64,000 nt of DNA from Pogona vitticeps (GCF_051106095.1 NC_135793.1:3887501-3951500), one strand, 5' to 3'; shown: positions 33,100-46,364, counted from the first letter of the stretch. Numbers and translations are program-made. Notes: generated from the letters alone by a model not told the origin.

Positions 33100-36029
33100 A
33101 AAGTGACAGTTTGACACCCTCCATTTGGCCTGGATTGTATTCATTTCTAAAAAACGCTTTCTTCTCCCACAGAGAGAGCGCAAGCTCTTTTCTCTCTAAG
33201 CGGTGGACCCAACAGAATGTACTCTTTTTTCACAGATATCTATTGATAATCAGCTGTGCCTTATCTTTATTAAAAGATCTGCCTCTCCAGACTTTCCAAA
33301 ACATTCAAGCTTGCATAGTTATGCAGATCACACACCACTCCACAGCATTTGTCTATTTGTAAATAAAAGAGCAACCCATTTACAACAAATTTCTGCGTTT
33401 TTGCCCTTTTTTGGTTCTCTCTCTGCGTGTGTGTGTGTTATAGCTGAGAACTAAGTTGCTTTAGATATAATCTGCAGTTTCTCCCCTGCACATAGGCATC
33501 TCAGTGAAATAACTTACCAGGCTGCACCTCTTCTGTTCTGTATAATCTGAAATAAATCTTAGAAAAGAATTCCATCCGTCTTTTTCTTCCAGACAGGTAA
33601 GATTATCTCCTGCTGGGGCTGCCTATTTTCTCTTGGTGCATGAACCAAAAAAAAAATCCCTGAAAAGTGATCTGTTCTGTTCTCGGTGTCCCTATAAATT
33701 AAATTAGGCACAAGGTATTTCAATAAACATGCAATTCTGAAGGGATTAATGAAGCCTCCCCCGGCCTCTTGCCTCTCATCTTCTACTGCCATCCTCGTTT
33801 AACTGTCTAGCAAGCCAAATGGGGGATGTCAAATGATCACTTTCCACACAAACATAAATGCTCAGAATTGTGGTGAAGAAAACTGAAGGTGAAGATGCCA
33901 TACACACCTCTTTCAGCCTTTTGGACAGTCAGTCCATTAACCAGTGAGATAAATAAAATGAAAGTTTGGAGGTCCATAACTGTCACGGACGGCAAACAGC
34001 AAAACAGCTGAGCAGTTCATTATGACCTTTGTGAGTCGTTGGCTGAATTCAGTTGCGTTTCTTCATTTAGCCACAAATCGGGTTTTGATTTCTTGGTCAA
34101 GGAGAGAGGAGCATTTTGTATCAACGCCTGCTTCAACCAACCAGATTTAGTGCTACCTCTCATAGTTCAAGGATAGCTCTAGGAGGTGACTGCATGAGTT
34201 TGTATTTAGAGACGCTATAATTAATATAGACTTTTCAGCTGCCTTCAGGATTGTTTGGTCTGCTTGGAGCAGAGAATTCGAGTTCTTAAAAATAACACCG
34301 AGCTAACAGGAAGAAATGACTCTGCTGGGTTTGCTCATTTTGATCTAATGTGCCCTCAGGGAGAAAAACGGGATGACCCTGATCCAGGTATCATATGCCA
34401 AGCTGGAAATCTGAATAGATTTTTTAAAAAAAAAACCTTTGGGGCTTATTGTTCGGTGAGCAAAACTCCACCTTCACATGGGTTCGGTTCCACCCTGTCT
34501 GCTTCTGACGTATATAACTGTCCTAATTTAGAAACTTAATCTAAGGATGAGTTATAACAGTAATTTGAACAGACGAATACCGCAGCTACACCCTTGTAGG
34601 TGATGGATACAGTTAGCTGCACTCATATAAATGAGTCCGTATCCCAGGGGTAGAGTGGCAAAATCTACCCTTTTACCAGGGACAGTCCTCTGCTTGAGAG
34701 GGTCCCCTGACTGAAGGGCCACCCATCCCAAACCCATTTTGAAGATAACAAACCAAATTGACGTGAATGGCCTTGAAGTTTCCCCTACTTAGTTAATGCC
34801 TTGACTCGGCAGGTATACAGGTCACCGTCTACCCTATTTGGGTGAGATTTTACTGCAATTTAGTTTCAACTTTAAAAGGTGATTTCTAATTACCCCTTGC
34901 TTGTCTAAATGAATGTATTTAATTCTGTGTCAATCGTCTTCTTTGAGGTGTGCTTTTGGGGGTGAGCAATATGTAAGTGACCATCTAGACCCGTTCGCTA
35001 TGAAAAAAACCCCAACCAAGAGCAGTTTTTCGTAGACACTGGTCATAGGGGGCCACAGCTTTTTGGCGATCTTGGTCACAGGGCACCACTTACTCGTAAC
35101 CTCAAAAAAGAGTGGAGTTTCGATGTCTCTAAAACTCTGTTTTATCACTGTTCTCAAAACTCTAGTTTTAAATGCATTAATTTATCACTGCATGAAAGGA
35201 GGATAAAGAGAACTCACTTACCTCTTTCTGTAAACCTGCAGAATTTTCACTTGCGTGAATGGGTACTTTCCACCATGGCTTCCGTTCATTCTGGAAAACA
35301 TCCATAACATGATAAACCACTTGGCAAATTCAATGTGCTCCATCTGAAAAACTGCACGGGCTTGAATTAAGACTCAGACAATGGGATTTTCCTATTCTTA
35401 TTCATGGACCACGTAAATTTTCCCCTCTTCAAACTCCTATTGAAAAATAACAGGAGGTGTTTCAAAGCACGGACGCTCATGTTGGCATCCCCGTTCATTT
35501 CAAAATCCCAGGTGGATTGTTCCCTTTGAGACGCCAGCGATTGTCTTTTCCCAGCTGTGCAGCCGCCCTCAAGGCTTCACCCTAGCCTCCTCGGGCGAAG
35601 TCGCAATGCAATCCAATTCAAAACCATCAATGAAATATTCTGTAATCCTATAAGACTCGTTTCACAATGCCACCCTTAGGATGAAATCAAATATTGGGGA
35701 ATTTCTAGCTATTTGGACTGCTCTGCTCCTACGTAGAGGGGCAAAGGGTGGGTCCCTTCTGGTGCAGTTTTATCTGAGATGTCCTAGATGCTTTATTTTA
35801 TTTACATTTCCCAGCCACCATTCCATCCAAAATGGCTTGATCAAAATCCTTCGCTTAATACTTTATTGCAGTAAGCATTTTGTTCTAGGTGCTAAACTGG
35901 CAGTGTCAGAGTTAGAAGGTTTGTTTTGTGAAGTGATTTGAAATTCGTTAAGTCAGTGGTTCCCACACTTTTTCGATTCACGGCTCACTTGACTTGCTGG
36001 CCACTGGCTGTGGTTCCCCCAATAGAATA
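33100..36029. other. Long stretch of mostly unique intronic DNA
   Basis: Nearly 3 kb without a SINE copy that I can recognise, unusual for this window. A LINE/SINE-like tail fragment is possible near 35790-35840 (CCAGCCACCATTCC). AT-rich blocks at 33230-33480 and 34780-34930 look well preserved and could be conserved non-coding DNA. Confidence 0.35.
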
Positions 36030-36270
36030 CAGTGATGCCTCGCAAGACGAATGCCTCATGGGATGAAAAAACCGCAAGACGATTGGGTTTTTGTGATCAC
36101 TGTGGTGCCTTGCAAGACGGTTTCTTCTATGACCATGCTTTGCAAGACTTCCCCCCCCCGAGACCGATGCCTCGCAAGACGAATACATTTCATTAGTCTT
36201 GCAAGACGATTTTTTCACAAGACAGTGATTCTCGTGGAACGAATTACATTCGTCTTGCGAGGCACCACTG
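36030..36270. mobile_element. Tigger-like MITE, 241 bp, TA target duplication
   Basis: CAGTGATGCCTCGCAAGACG to CGTCTTGCGAGGCACCACTG, flanked by TA on both sides (36028-36029 and 36271-36272). The word CGCAAGACGA recurs through the interior. It is a shorter variant of the family seen at 26521. Confidence 0.87.
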
Positions 36271-36417
36271 TACAAGGAGGCCAGAAGGAAATAAGTCCCC
36301 CCACACCTCCAGGCATGAACCAGAAAAACAGGCTGGGAACCAGTTTGCTTTTCTGAGGATTTGTGGTGGTTCGTGGTTATCCATGGACCCCAAACCACCA
36401 TGAACCACTGCCCATCT

Positions 36418-36575
36418 CAGCAGACCTGGGTTCTAATCCTCACTCCGCTATGAAAACTCATTTGGAGAGGGAGGGAGAGAGAGAGAGGCAATGGGAAACC
36501 ATTCCCTGAACATCTCTTGTAGCCGGGGTTGCCATAAATTAGAAGAAATTTGATGGCCCCTCACAATAGCACATT
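36418..36575 (+). mobile_element. tRNA-derived SINE, second family, 5'-truncated
   Basis: Starts at the B-box CTGGGTTCTAATCCTCACTC, then ACCATTCCCTGAACATCTC and GATGGCCCCTCACAATAGCA. Confidence 0.65.
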
Positions 36576-37629
36576 AAATATATGATATCTAAGATCTGTA
36601 TGTGCATGCACACCTCTTTTTTTTTTTCCAAAAATAGTGGGGGCGGGAAAGAGGGAGCAGATGTAAAAAGTGAACAGATGAGTTGGCTATAGATGGTTAC
36701 TGGGTTATGGTTTTGGCAACCCTGGAGGATTTTGTAGGAAGGACCCTGTGAATTTTATGGCCCAATCTCAGCAGAGGACCGCATGGAAAAACAAGCTGCT
36801 CTTTGACACTGGATATTTCCAGCATGTTTCAAGAAAAGGGACAGTTCTGCCTGACTGCGCTTTTGGAATTTCTTCAACTCTGTAGCAGGGCTTGGCAGGC
36901 TCAGCCCTTCGACTGGCCCTTGAGGAATTAAAAATAACAAGAGACGAGAATGACTGTTCCTACCTTGTTTGTATCGGAAGCCTCTAGAAAGCTGGAGAAG
37001 GGCTGGGATGTTGACTCCTTTCGCAGGGGAGTGATAGACCCAAATGTGTTCATTAATTACAATGAGTCATAGGGTGCATTAATCAATTTTTAAAAAGCCA
37101 GTGTGATGGCCATAGAGTGTGGGACGGGGACACAACCCACAAGACTTGGCTTCCCATCCCCGGTTGGCCATGGAACGTTGGGTTGTGATCAGATGGCAAG
37201 AAAATATTGTGTCCAATAGAAAGGGTTATTCTGCTGTCTTAAGCTTCTGTCTCTGCAGGAATTGCTCTAACCTGATCCTCAGAACCATTAGCCCTGTCAG
37301 GGGCGAGTCTACTGTGAAACTAATGAAGCTTTGCTTCATTGCCTCTAATCTGGGAGGGTGATGATCTGTCATGGAGCAACCTCATAGAAGAAGATAAGAG
37401 TGGTTACCCAGAACACTGTTGGTTGTGAAGGGCCCCCAAAATGTAGGTACATCGCCAAGCTTTGCCACTGGACCAAAGAGGTCTAGCAAAAAGAAGGGTC
37501 GGGCTGGCTCGTGAGCTCCCGCATGTTGTGTGATCCCTGGAAAACAGCTTGCGTCGGATCGTGCCACAAGCGGTTCAAAATGCCAGCTATTTCTGTGTCT
37601 CGATGGCCTCCTCCCTGCGGACTGCCAGC

Positions 37630-37722
37630 GGTAAGGCCACTCCTTAAGCACGTCACGGACCTTGACAACCCTATTTGGGTCACCGGTGTAAGGCCGATGC
37701 CATTTGACGGCACACAACCACA
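37630..37722 (+). mobile_element. tRNA-derived SINE tail, second family
   Basis: GGCCACTCCTTAAGCACGTC and ATGCCATTTGACGGCACACA match the tail of this family. A 5' part with GGTTGGCCATGG lies at 37097-37190, so the copy may be split by later DNA. Confidence 0.55.
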
Positions 37723-38093
37723 CACAGTTAATTAACGAGGTAACGGTGGATCGTCAAGCACAGAGGAGGCCTTTGTCGGGAAGGCACTTGGGGGTGTCCG
37801 CTCCTTGAGCTCAGGCAGACGGCCGAGGCCGAAACCGACTTAAACTTTAGACAGATTCTATCTCTGGCGCTCTTTATGCGCCTTGTCCTTAACAGCGCTT
37901 GACCCCTGCTGCAATCAACGAAGTTGTGCCAGAGATTATTTTGCTCACAATGGGGCCAATACAGAGGCAAAGCTGGCCTCCGGGCTGGGTGTCGTTGGGC
38001 ACTTTCCAAGCCTTGCTTCATCACGGGACAGGCTGCCAAAGCATGAAGCCCTTGGACCCCCTGATGCTACTGTTCTTCTCCCCCCCCCCCGCA

Positions 38094-38280
38094 ATACACA
38101 CTCTCTGTTGCCCTTCCTGCCAGTTCTCTGGCCTTTTCTGAATAAGTGAAGCATGAGCAGAGCAACATGCAGGAAGCTCAAGAAGAAAGACTACCCAGAC
38201 TAGGTTGTTGGCAGGCTTGTCTTTGCCCCTGCAAGCCATTGAGCAGAGGTGGCCTGGGCCTGGTGGCACACCTTCTTCGC
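38094..38280. repeat. Local duplication, copy A
   Basis: TTGCCCTTCCTGCCA, GCAGGAAG, AAGAAAGACTACCCAGACTA and TTGAGCAGAGGTGGCCTG recur in the same order at 38690-39020. It directly precedes the 33-bp array. Confidence 0.75.
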
Positions 38281-38288
38281 TGCACAGA

Positions 38289-38650
38289 CAATAAAACGGC
38301 ACCCCTTTCTGCACAGGCAACAAAATGGTGCCCCTTTTTTTCTGCATAGATGACAAAGTAGACCCTCTCCCTTTCTACACAAGCAACAAAATGGCACCAA
38401 TTCCTTTCTGCAGATGCAACAAAATGGTGCCCCTTCTTTACTGCACCAGCAACAAAATGGCGCCAATTCCTTTCTGCACAGGCAACAAAATGGCTTCCCT
38501 TCCTTTCTGCACTGACAACAAAGTACACCCTCTTCCTTTCTACACAGGCAACAAAATGGCATCATTTGCTTTCTGCTGATGCAACAAAATGGTGCCCCTT
38601 CCTTTCTTCACAGGCAACAAAATGGTAGACTGCCAAAACAAAAACAAAAT
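38289..38650. repeat. 33-bp minisatellite with 165-bp higher-order period
   Basis: The core CAACAAAATGG (or GACAAAGTA) starts at 38318, 38351, 38384, 38417, 38450, 38483, 38516, 38549, 38582 and 38615: nine steps of exactly 33 bases. Units five apart are the most alike (the two CAAAGTA-type units at 38351 and 38516, for example). Because 33 is a multiple of 3, frames stay open on both strands. One minus frame reads an 11-residue Cys-rich repeat of the form PFCCLCRKE plus two residues. No evidence of expression. Confidence 0.92.
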
Positions 38651-38689
38651 GGAGCCCTTGGCCCTTGCTGCTGCTGCTCTCTCTCTCCT

Positions 38690-39020
38690 TTGCCCTTCCT
38701 GCCACTTTTTATTGCTTTCTCTGAGAAAGTGCATCATGACCAGAGCAAAATGCAGGAAGAGCCGTCCCTATTCACTCTGCCGTCTCTCCCTTTGCCTGGC
38801 CACGCTGCCTGGGCCCCTAGAAGGAAGGGAAACGCGGGGGGCAAAGGTGAAGGCGAACCCAGGAAGGCTGTGCAGGGCAGATTCCACGGCCTTGATCTTC
38901 TGCCCAAATGAACCCAACTCGGAGTAGGACAGGTAGAGCACGAGAAGAAAGCCGACCCAGACTAGAGTTGCCTGTGCGCCTGCAAACGATGGAGCAGAGG
39001 AGGCCTGAGGCTGGTGACTC
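38690..39020. repeat. Local duplication, copy B
   Basis: Counterpart of 38094-38280, with roughly 150 extra bases in the middle (about 38770-38920). The flanking of the 33-bp array by both copies suggests the whole block grew by unequal exchange. Confidence 0.7.
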
Positions 39021-39765
39021 AGCAGAACGTCTGGCATCCTGGGAGGAGCTGAGGCTAAATTAGTCACAGGGCTACCCTCCAGACGTGCGGTGGACTTTCT
39101 AGCGCTGAACGAACTCAGCTCTGAAGAAATAGCAGTCAAATTGTTCACCCTGCTAGGTTCAAAATCATGTTTTCCATGGCTTTTGAATTTAGTTTAAAAA
39201 GAGCCCTGGAACTGGATGAGGCCAAAAGTCTGTCGATCTCATCCAGCATCCTCGTTCCCACTGTGGTCCACTGGGAAGCAAAAGGAAGGGGATCAGCCAT
39301 CTGTCATGTTTGTTCCTCAACTGGGGAACAGTGTCGCTCTTCTGATTAGTCCCATCAAGTCCTCCTTGTGGGCTCCCCATAGGTATCAGGTTAGGAACAC
39401 AGGAAACTATCCTAATCTGGATCAGACCATGGATCTGTCCCACCAAATGTTCTCAGACTCTGCTGTTCTCCAGACTTTGGGAAGGATTCTGTCAAAGCCC
39501 TACCTGAGGATCCCTAGTATTGCCAGCTGGGTCCGCATCTGGGGAATAACCAGACATGACTCTGCGTGGCTTCCAAAATCAGGCATGATGGATAACCTCA
39601 AGATGGTAAAGATCTTGACCACCATGGGCGTAGAGGACTTCCAGTTTTGGTTTCTCCAGGTTCAGCTTTTAAAAATCTCCAGGTCTTTATTTCCTGAACA
39701 GGATGTTCTATGCTAGGTTTGGCAAATCTTGGTCAAAAGTAAAGAAAGAAAAAGAATTGAAATGA

Positions 39766-39897
39766 AATGATAATAATTAGAACACAGAGCTGGATGGGAC
39801 CTCATGGAAAGTCCAATCCCTGTCAGGAAGGCCCAACGGGGAATCGAACTCAGAACCTCTGCAGCCAGATACCTAAACCACTGAACTATCCAGCAGT
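39766..39897 (-). mobile_element. tRNA-derived SINE, main family, short form
   Basis: TAATTAGAACACAGAGCTGG, GGGAATCGAACTCAGAACC and CACTGAACTATCCAGCAG. Confidence 0.8.
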
Positions 39898-40924
39898 CCT
39901 TCTTGTCCTCACATGGGTGTTGTTGTCCCAGCCACCCACAAGGCGGGTGTATGGGTAAGTAGGGTTAAGACTAACCAGGTTTTGCTTTGAATTAAGGATT
40001 TTAACCTGCTTCAAACCATGATTAAAGCTAGCTGCCGGAAAGCAAAGAGGGAATTTCTCAATGGTTGGAGCAAAGGGTGCACCGTTGTGCCATCTGCTCC
40101 CTTCATCATGGCTGAAACACAGGTCCCTTTCTCCCTACGAGCTCTAAGAATAGCTGTTTTCAACCTTAGACGAAGCCGCGCACCCTGCCTGAAAAGCCGG
40201 GAGGTTTTCCTACCAAATACACCCTGATGCCTTTACATTTCGGATCGGACGCTTCAGAGTCAAATGCAGTTTACTGAAAGGTTTCAAGATACGGGCCAAT
40301 GGTTTTGAATTTGATGCACAACTCTTCCGCCAAGCCCGATGAAATAAAAATAGGATCCCTTCTAGAAAGGCAAAGCAGACTGCGACAACTCACACACATC
40401 AATATAAAGCACATGGCTGTTGGCTATTTAAGTAATTTGGGAGTGTCTGATGTCAGCTCCTTCCCGTAAATAAAATACTTGTGTGACATGGAACACCTGG
40501 TCTCTTGCCAATTGGCTCCAGTGGGCTTCCTCCCCTGCTTGGGTTTCATTCATTCACAAGTGAGCGGTGTGACCTATTAATGCAATGGGAAGAGAAAGCA
40601 AGGGAGATAGTTTGGTGTGAACATTTGGATCTTTTGGAAGCGAGCTTCGTCTCTTTTCAGAGGAAATGCTTGGTTCAGTTCTTCTTCATATGGGGGAAAA
40701 ATATCAGAGGAACAGATGCAGTTGCTATTGGATTAAAGGCGTGTTGTGAAATATTATGAATGAGTTGCTCTGGAGCAGCTGTAAATTAGACTGATCTGTT
40801 CAAGGCCAGGTCTCCCAACGGGTGTACAAAATGTCTGGTCTTTCAGCAAAAATGTGGCCAGATACATAACCCACTTTTAAGTCTTTAAATAAATGTATTA
40901 TGTAAATAAATGTATTAAACATGG

Positions 40925-41057
40925 ATTGTTGGAGAGCTCAGTGGTTTGGGTATCAAAGGTTGGGAGTTTGATTCTTCACTGTGCCTCTTTGACAGGGCTG
41001 GGCTTGGCGATCGATAGGGCCCCTTCCAGCTCTGCAGTTTTAAGATTCTTATTATTT
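40925..41057 (+). mobile_element. tRNA-derived SINE, main family, short form
   Basis: GAGAGCTCAGTGGTTTGGGT, GGGAGTTTGATTCTTCACTG, then CTTCCAGCTCTGCAGTTTTA with a TTATT tail. Confidence 0.82.
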
Positions 41058-41406
41058 AACTTTCTTAAGTAGCGTCGATTTCAGAAGCCAGAGTAGACAC
41101 TGATGGGTATTCAGATCAGACGGCAACAACAAAAGGATAACAGCGATACCACGCTACAAATAAGTACATAATCTATGTAAAACACTCAACACAGCCCATA
41201 CAATGAACCCCTTTTTAGCAGACATGTGTAAAATTCTGCTGTTAATTTAGACGGTCAATGGATTACACAAAGATTGGTTTGGTTGAATTTAGGTCTCATG
41301 GGAAATTAACATGCCTCGTTGATTTCATTCAGGAGGTACCATGTTCAACTAATTGAGCTCTTCCAAACCACTCTGTTTAGAGTATTGTGGCTGAAACCCA
41401 ATGCCC

Positions 41407-41437
<31 letters not shown>

Positions 41438-41500
41438 TGTATGTATGTATGTATGTATGTATGTATGTATGTATGTATGTATGTATGTATGTATGTATGT
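41407..41500 (+). repeat. (TTAT)n then (GTAT)n microsatellite
   Basis: About 8 TTAT units change to about 15 GTAT units. The right flank TATATCCTGCCTTCCCTCC matches the end of common LINE/SINE 3' regions in reverse. Confidence 0.95.
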
Positions 41501-42364
41501 TTATATCCTGCCTTCCCTCCAAAACTGGAATTTGGGTGTGTGTGTGTGTGCTCAAAAGAATATCAGAAAAGGAAATGCAGATAACAACACAGACATTTTC
41601 ACTAATTTAAAAAAAATCACACATAGTATTGAAACATGGCTGGTTTCGTTTAAATATTAAGCAGTAAAAGCAACCTGTGCTGTCTTCTGAAGAGGCCCAT
41701 GGCCACAGAGACTGGCGAAACGTTAGGAAGAGCAACCTTCAGAACACGGCCAAAGAGCCCGAAAAACCCAGAACAACCATTAGATCCCGGCCGTGAAAGG
41801 CTTCGCGAATATAAAAAATACAATAATGCATCATATTTAGACTCAAGACAAAACAGACTGATTATAATTAAACGTGCGTTCTTAACTTGATTCCTGAAGT
41901 GATTTCGTCTTCCGTTCTCTTATTGTGCAACCTGCTGCACCGAATTTTACAACCGTCGCTCTAATTTCACTCAAGGAATCAAACAGGAGGGGAAAAGAAA
42001 CAGATGTGGTTTTAATTGTAATCTTTCAGAGCTCAATGTCCTTGGAATCATTTATGCCTCTGCATCCGTATATCAGTCCGTACCTTGAATCTCAAAACGT
42101 GTCTTATGGTAGTATTGTTTGAGTAGCCCTATGCATACTGTACAAAAACATTTTGGGATATTTACAAGCTGAACGTTGAGGTTCTCCTTCCCAGCAGAAA
42201 TGGCAAGTGACTAGCTTTGGCTTGTGAGCCCTACAAGACAGCCATAAAAAGAGCCATTTCTGGGGTGAAGGATACGTGAGGAAAATGTTGGATGCTTCTA
42301 CATGCCTTGTTGCTAATTTTATTCCCCTCCCTCTCTCCCCCCCCTCTCTTTTTTCCCTCTACAG

Positions 42365-42448
42365 GGTGGGAAGAAATTTTATCAAGGTCCTTGTGGGGGT
42401 CGAGACTGCAGTTCGGGATGCAGATGTTTTCCAGAGAAAGGTGCTCGG
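42365..42448 (+). CDS. COL4A6: Collagen alpha-6(IV) chain, exon 3 (7S domain start)
   Basis: An 84-base, 28-codon exon in phase 0, from TCTACAG to GTAAGT. It encodes GGKKFYQG, then [13 protein letters not shown], then FPEKGAR. The pattern CGGxDCxxxCxC with four cysteines, followed by PEKGAR just before the Gly-X-Y helix, is diagnostic of the even-numbered type IV collagen chains (alpha-2, -4, -6). In this domain four triple helices join through disulphide and lysine cross-links. PEKGAR matches COL4A6 (human COL4A2 has PEKGGR, COL4A4 PEKGSR). Joined to exons 1 and 2 the frame is continuous for 49 residues, with a mature chain probably starting at GGKKF. The collagenous exons that must follow lie beyond the window or were not recognised. 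COL4A2 is the main alternative name. Confidence 0.9.
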
Positions 42449-44438
42449 GTAAGTGGGTCCTTTATCTTTGGCGAAGAGAAACAGTCCTCAGGGTTCTTAT
42501 CTTGGCTGCCTTTTCCGGGAGGAGAACAAAGTCATGATGCTTAAGACTCTGTCTAGTCCATTCATAGCGGGAGGGGAAGTGAGGAAGACCAGCTGCCCCC
42601 CAAATGCCAGACATGCCCAGAACTTTGAAATCTCAACTGGAAGGGATTTACAAGCCACGGTCTCTAGACAGGGCCAGGGAGCTAACTGGAATTCAGAATA
42701 AGGTAGACTGCTATGACTCCTTATCGGGGAAAAGATCTTATGTGTTCCTCCCTGGGTGTATCAGAGATAAAACCGTCATGGAAAGGTCCTGTTTATGACC
42801 TGCAACCAAGACTCTGCTCATGACCCAGTATGCCCAAGTAGCTTACTCAGGGTTGACTCCATCTTCCTCTGAAGTCGGAAAATTTGGTACCCAGTTTGTT
42901 AGGAGGGCAATGTGTAGCCTTCCTAATTAAACTGTAAGCCACCCAGAAAGCGCTTTAAGCATTATGGGGTGGTATATAAGCAGCCCAGTTTGCTTTGCTT
43001 TGAGCTGGTTGTCCTCTTATTAGCTAGAGTAGGAGCACCTTGCTTGCAGCCACAGGATGGGAGGACAAGTTTTAGTTTAGCTGAAGCTAACGCTCAAATT
43101 GGTTATTTTGGGTTTTTTTTAAAAAAAATCTTAAAATACTGTGCTATGGAGGAAGGGCATGGCCTATGAAGCCCTTGGCACCTCCAGAGATAAACCTTGG
43201 TGTCTAGAAGTTGCCCAAGTTTGAGTCACCTGGAGGTCTGGGCAGTGAGTAGGAAGCAGAGCAGATGTTGGGATGCAGGCAGCTGTGCCCTGTCTTGGAG
43301 CAAATGTCCAGAGAAAAGACGCGACTCTCGGGAGAAAACGGAGTGCCGTCTTTTTCTCTGGATTTTTTTAATCAGCCAGGCTCTTCCACCCAAACCACCT
43401 GCCATTAGTAACAGATCCTTTGGGCTTCAATGAAGATCACAGCAGACTCCGCTTGGCGAGAGTAGAATTTCCCACCGATGAGGACATCTCTGGGGTCCTC
43501 CTGGCTGGTGACCCACCCTTCTGTCTTTTCCTATTTCTGGGGTTCAGCCGGATTGTTTGAACTGGCCACAACGCTGTTGACCTTGCAGTTCAAGCTTTCT
43601 GCTCCTCCTTTTGTTAAGATGTCACAAACATTTTCTTTTGTTTTCGTTGCTAACCTGGGAACTGGGATGAACTTTCGCTTTCTTTCTTATGGGAGGCCTC
43701 ATTGGTTAGGTCTAGTCACCGGTCAAATGGCATATAATAGAAAAATGGTGGCATCACATCCATAGAGAGAGGTACATGGATTGTGACCTCCAGATCTTGA
43801 AATTCCAACTCCTGTGACTTTCGTAGCACACTATTGTCTCTCGGTGCATGTACAACTTCTCCACCTAATTTCATATAGACAGCTGCCATTGTTGTCTATT
43901 TGTACAGTACTTTCATCTTTTATAGTCCTTTTATAACTTACATTTCTGCATATTCTTTGTTGTCAACTGCCCAGAATAGTGATTTCTCTAAATGGGAAAT
44001 ATATAAAATGAATGAATGAATTGCAGAGTAGATTCTACATTTGTCTTGGAATTTTACTCTTTTGTAACCCTTAACTTTATCTGTGGTATGTGTGTGTACA
44101 TACATATTGGTTGAGGGAATGTAGCCCGCAATATAGAGTAATACATTTCAGGGCCATTTCTCAAAAGTATTCAATTGCCATCGCAGCCGGTTTATCACAC
44201 ACTGGTTGTTAATCTGAGACCAGTCTGTTTCCGACCGCTGTCTCTGGCAATCAGAGATTATTACTTACTTATCAGATGCATTTTATCTCTTAGTCTACAG
44301 ACCACATAACTAGGCTTCTGTCACTTTGCCCCATGCTGAGTTTTTGATGTTGCTTCTGCCGGCTTTTTTCTGTGGTATTTGTTTGATCTTTTAAAGTATT
44401 TGTATACTTATTGTTTTTAACTTTAAATATTGTCTTCT
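42449..44438. other. Start of intron 3, mostly unique DNA
   Basis: Two LINE-tail-like scraps are seen: 42927-42990 (TGTAAGCCACCCAGAAAGCG, GGTATATAAGCAG) and about 43960-44025. No exon was recognised. Confidence 0.4.
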
Positions 44439-44439
44439 A

Positions 44440-44512
44440 ATGTTGCAAACCATCTTCGGTCCTTCTTTAAAAAGGCAGGGTAAATATATTTTGAATGAAT
44501 GCATGAATGCAT
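44440..44512 (+). mobile_element. LINE/SINE 3'-tail fragment
   Basis: GCAAACCATCTTCGGTCCTT and GGCAGGGTAAATATATTTTG match the frequent reptile tail (GCC..CTTTGGGTCC..AAAGGCGGGATATAAA). It leads into the tetranucleotide array. Confidence 0.5.
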
Positions 44513-44800
<288 letters not shown>

Positions 44801-44935
44801 TGGAAAGGGAAGAAGGAGAAGCTGTGGTTCACATCTCCCATCCACTAGAGTCCTTCCATCACTACCCAAAAAAATTCACCTGAAAATGGACAGATGGACA
44901 TTTTAACACTTTCCTTCCAGAAGTTTGCGGTTGTT

Positions 44936-45022
44936 TTCCATGACACTCAGCTGTTGGCCCCGATGGCTGGAGCTGATGGGAATTGTCGTCCAAATCTTCT
45001 GAAGGGCACCATCTTGTGGAGA
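44936..45022. mobile_element. Fragment of a second hAT-like MITE family
   Basis: TGGCTGGAGCTGATGGGAAT, TGTCGTCCAAATCTTCTGAA and GGGCACCATCTTGTGG form the right half of a common reptile element. Confidence 0.5.
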
Positions 45023-45699
45023 CTAGCTCCAGCCCACGTCAATTTTTATGTTGTGAGCCACAGAAGCTGGGGAAAACTCTTGTTCCCCGCCTCTAGACAG
45101 CTTACCGCTGAGCTGAAAAATCTGTGTAGCTTCATTGAAAGCTTATCTTTCCGAAAGAGACCATCGGCCAAACCAGGGATATTAACACTGAACAGATTTT
45201 CCATCTGGTCGTCATTGACCTGTAGCCTTAAGCAAGCTTAACTCCCAGAGTTTTTTGTTTGTTTGTTTTTTGTCTTCCTTCAAGTGGGTCCCTTTCCTGC
45301 TTTGTGAGCATATTACTAGAAAAGTTTTGTGGAGGGGGAGGTCAGGAGATATCTCCCTGACCGTTGCTTTCTCAAGCCATTCAGAAACAGTAGGGTCTTA
45401 CGTAGGCTTACATACTCACACAGCTGGAGAGGCTCCTGGCCATGTTGATCTCTTTCCCCGCCATGGACTTTAAGAGCCTCCAAGCCCTTCTGTTCTTTCT
45501 CCTGATGCCTGTTGTCTTATCTCTGATGATAGCTTCTCTAAACATCTCTGGAAGTGTGAGCCATCGCCTTTTCTCCTTTCCTCCTAAGTACAGGTCATGT
45601 GAATGTTGCTTTCGGTTCTTCTCAGTCCCATCAGACGTTTGGGAAAGAGTGTTAAAATAATACACCCGTTTGTAAGAAAATGGCTTGTACCTTACCTAG

Positions 45700-46364
<665 letters not shown>

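Larger units (their letters stand above)
3292..42364 (+). other. COL4A6: COL4A6 intron 2 (39 kb)
   Basis: It runs from GTAAGTGT at 3292 to a strong acceptor at 42364, preceded by about 45 bases of almost pure pyrimidine and then TACAG. A very long second intron is also a feature of human COL4A6, where it is the region in which deletions causing Alport syndrome with diffuse leiomyomatosis end. Its contents here are mobile elements and simple repeats, listed separately, plus unique AT-rich DNA. No further coding exon was recognised. Confidence 0.7.

Noticed and set aside
160-42448. COL4A1/COL4A2 or COL4A3/COL4A4 as the gene pair
   Set aside because: The plus-strand signal exon has 17 codons after the split codon, as in COL4A6 and unlike recalled COL4A2 and COL4A4. 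PEKGAR and the MK... / ...DAA ends of the partner also fit COL4A5/A6. Not excluded beyond doubt.
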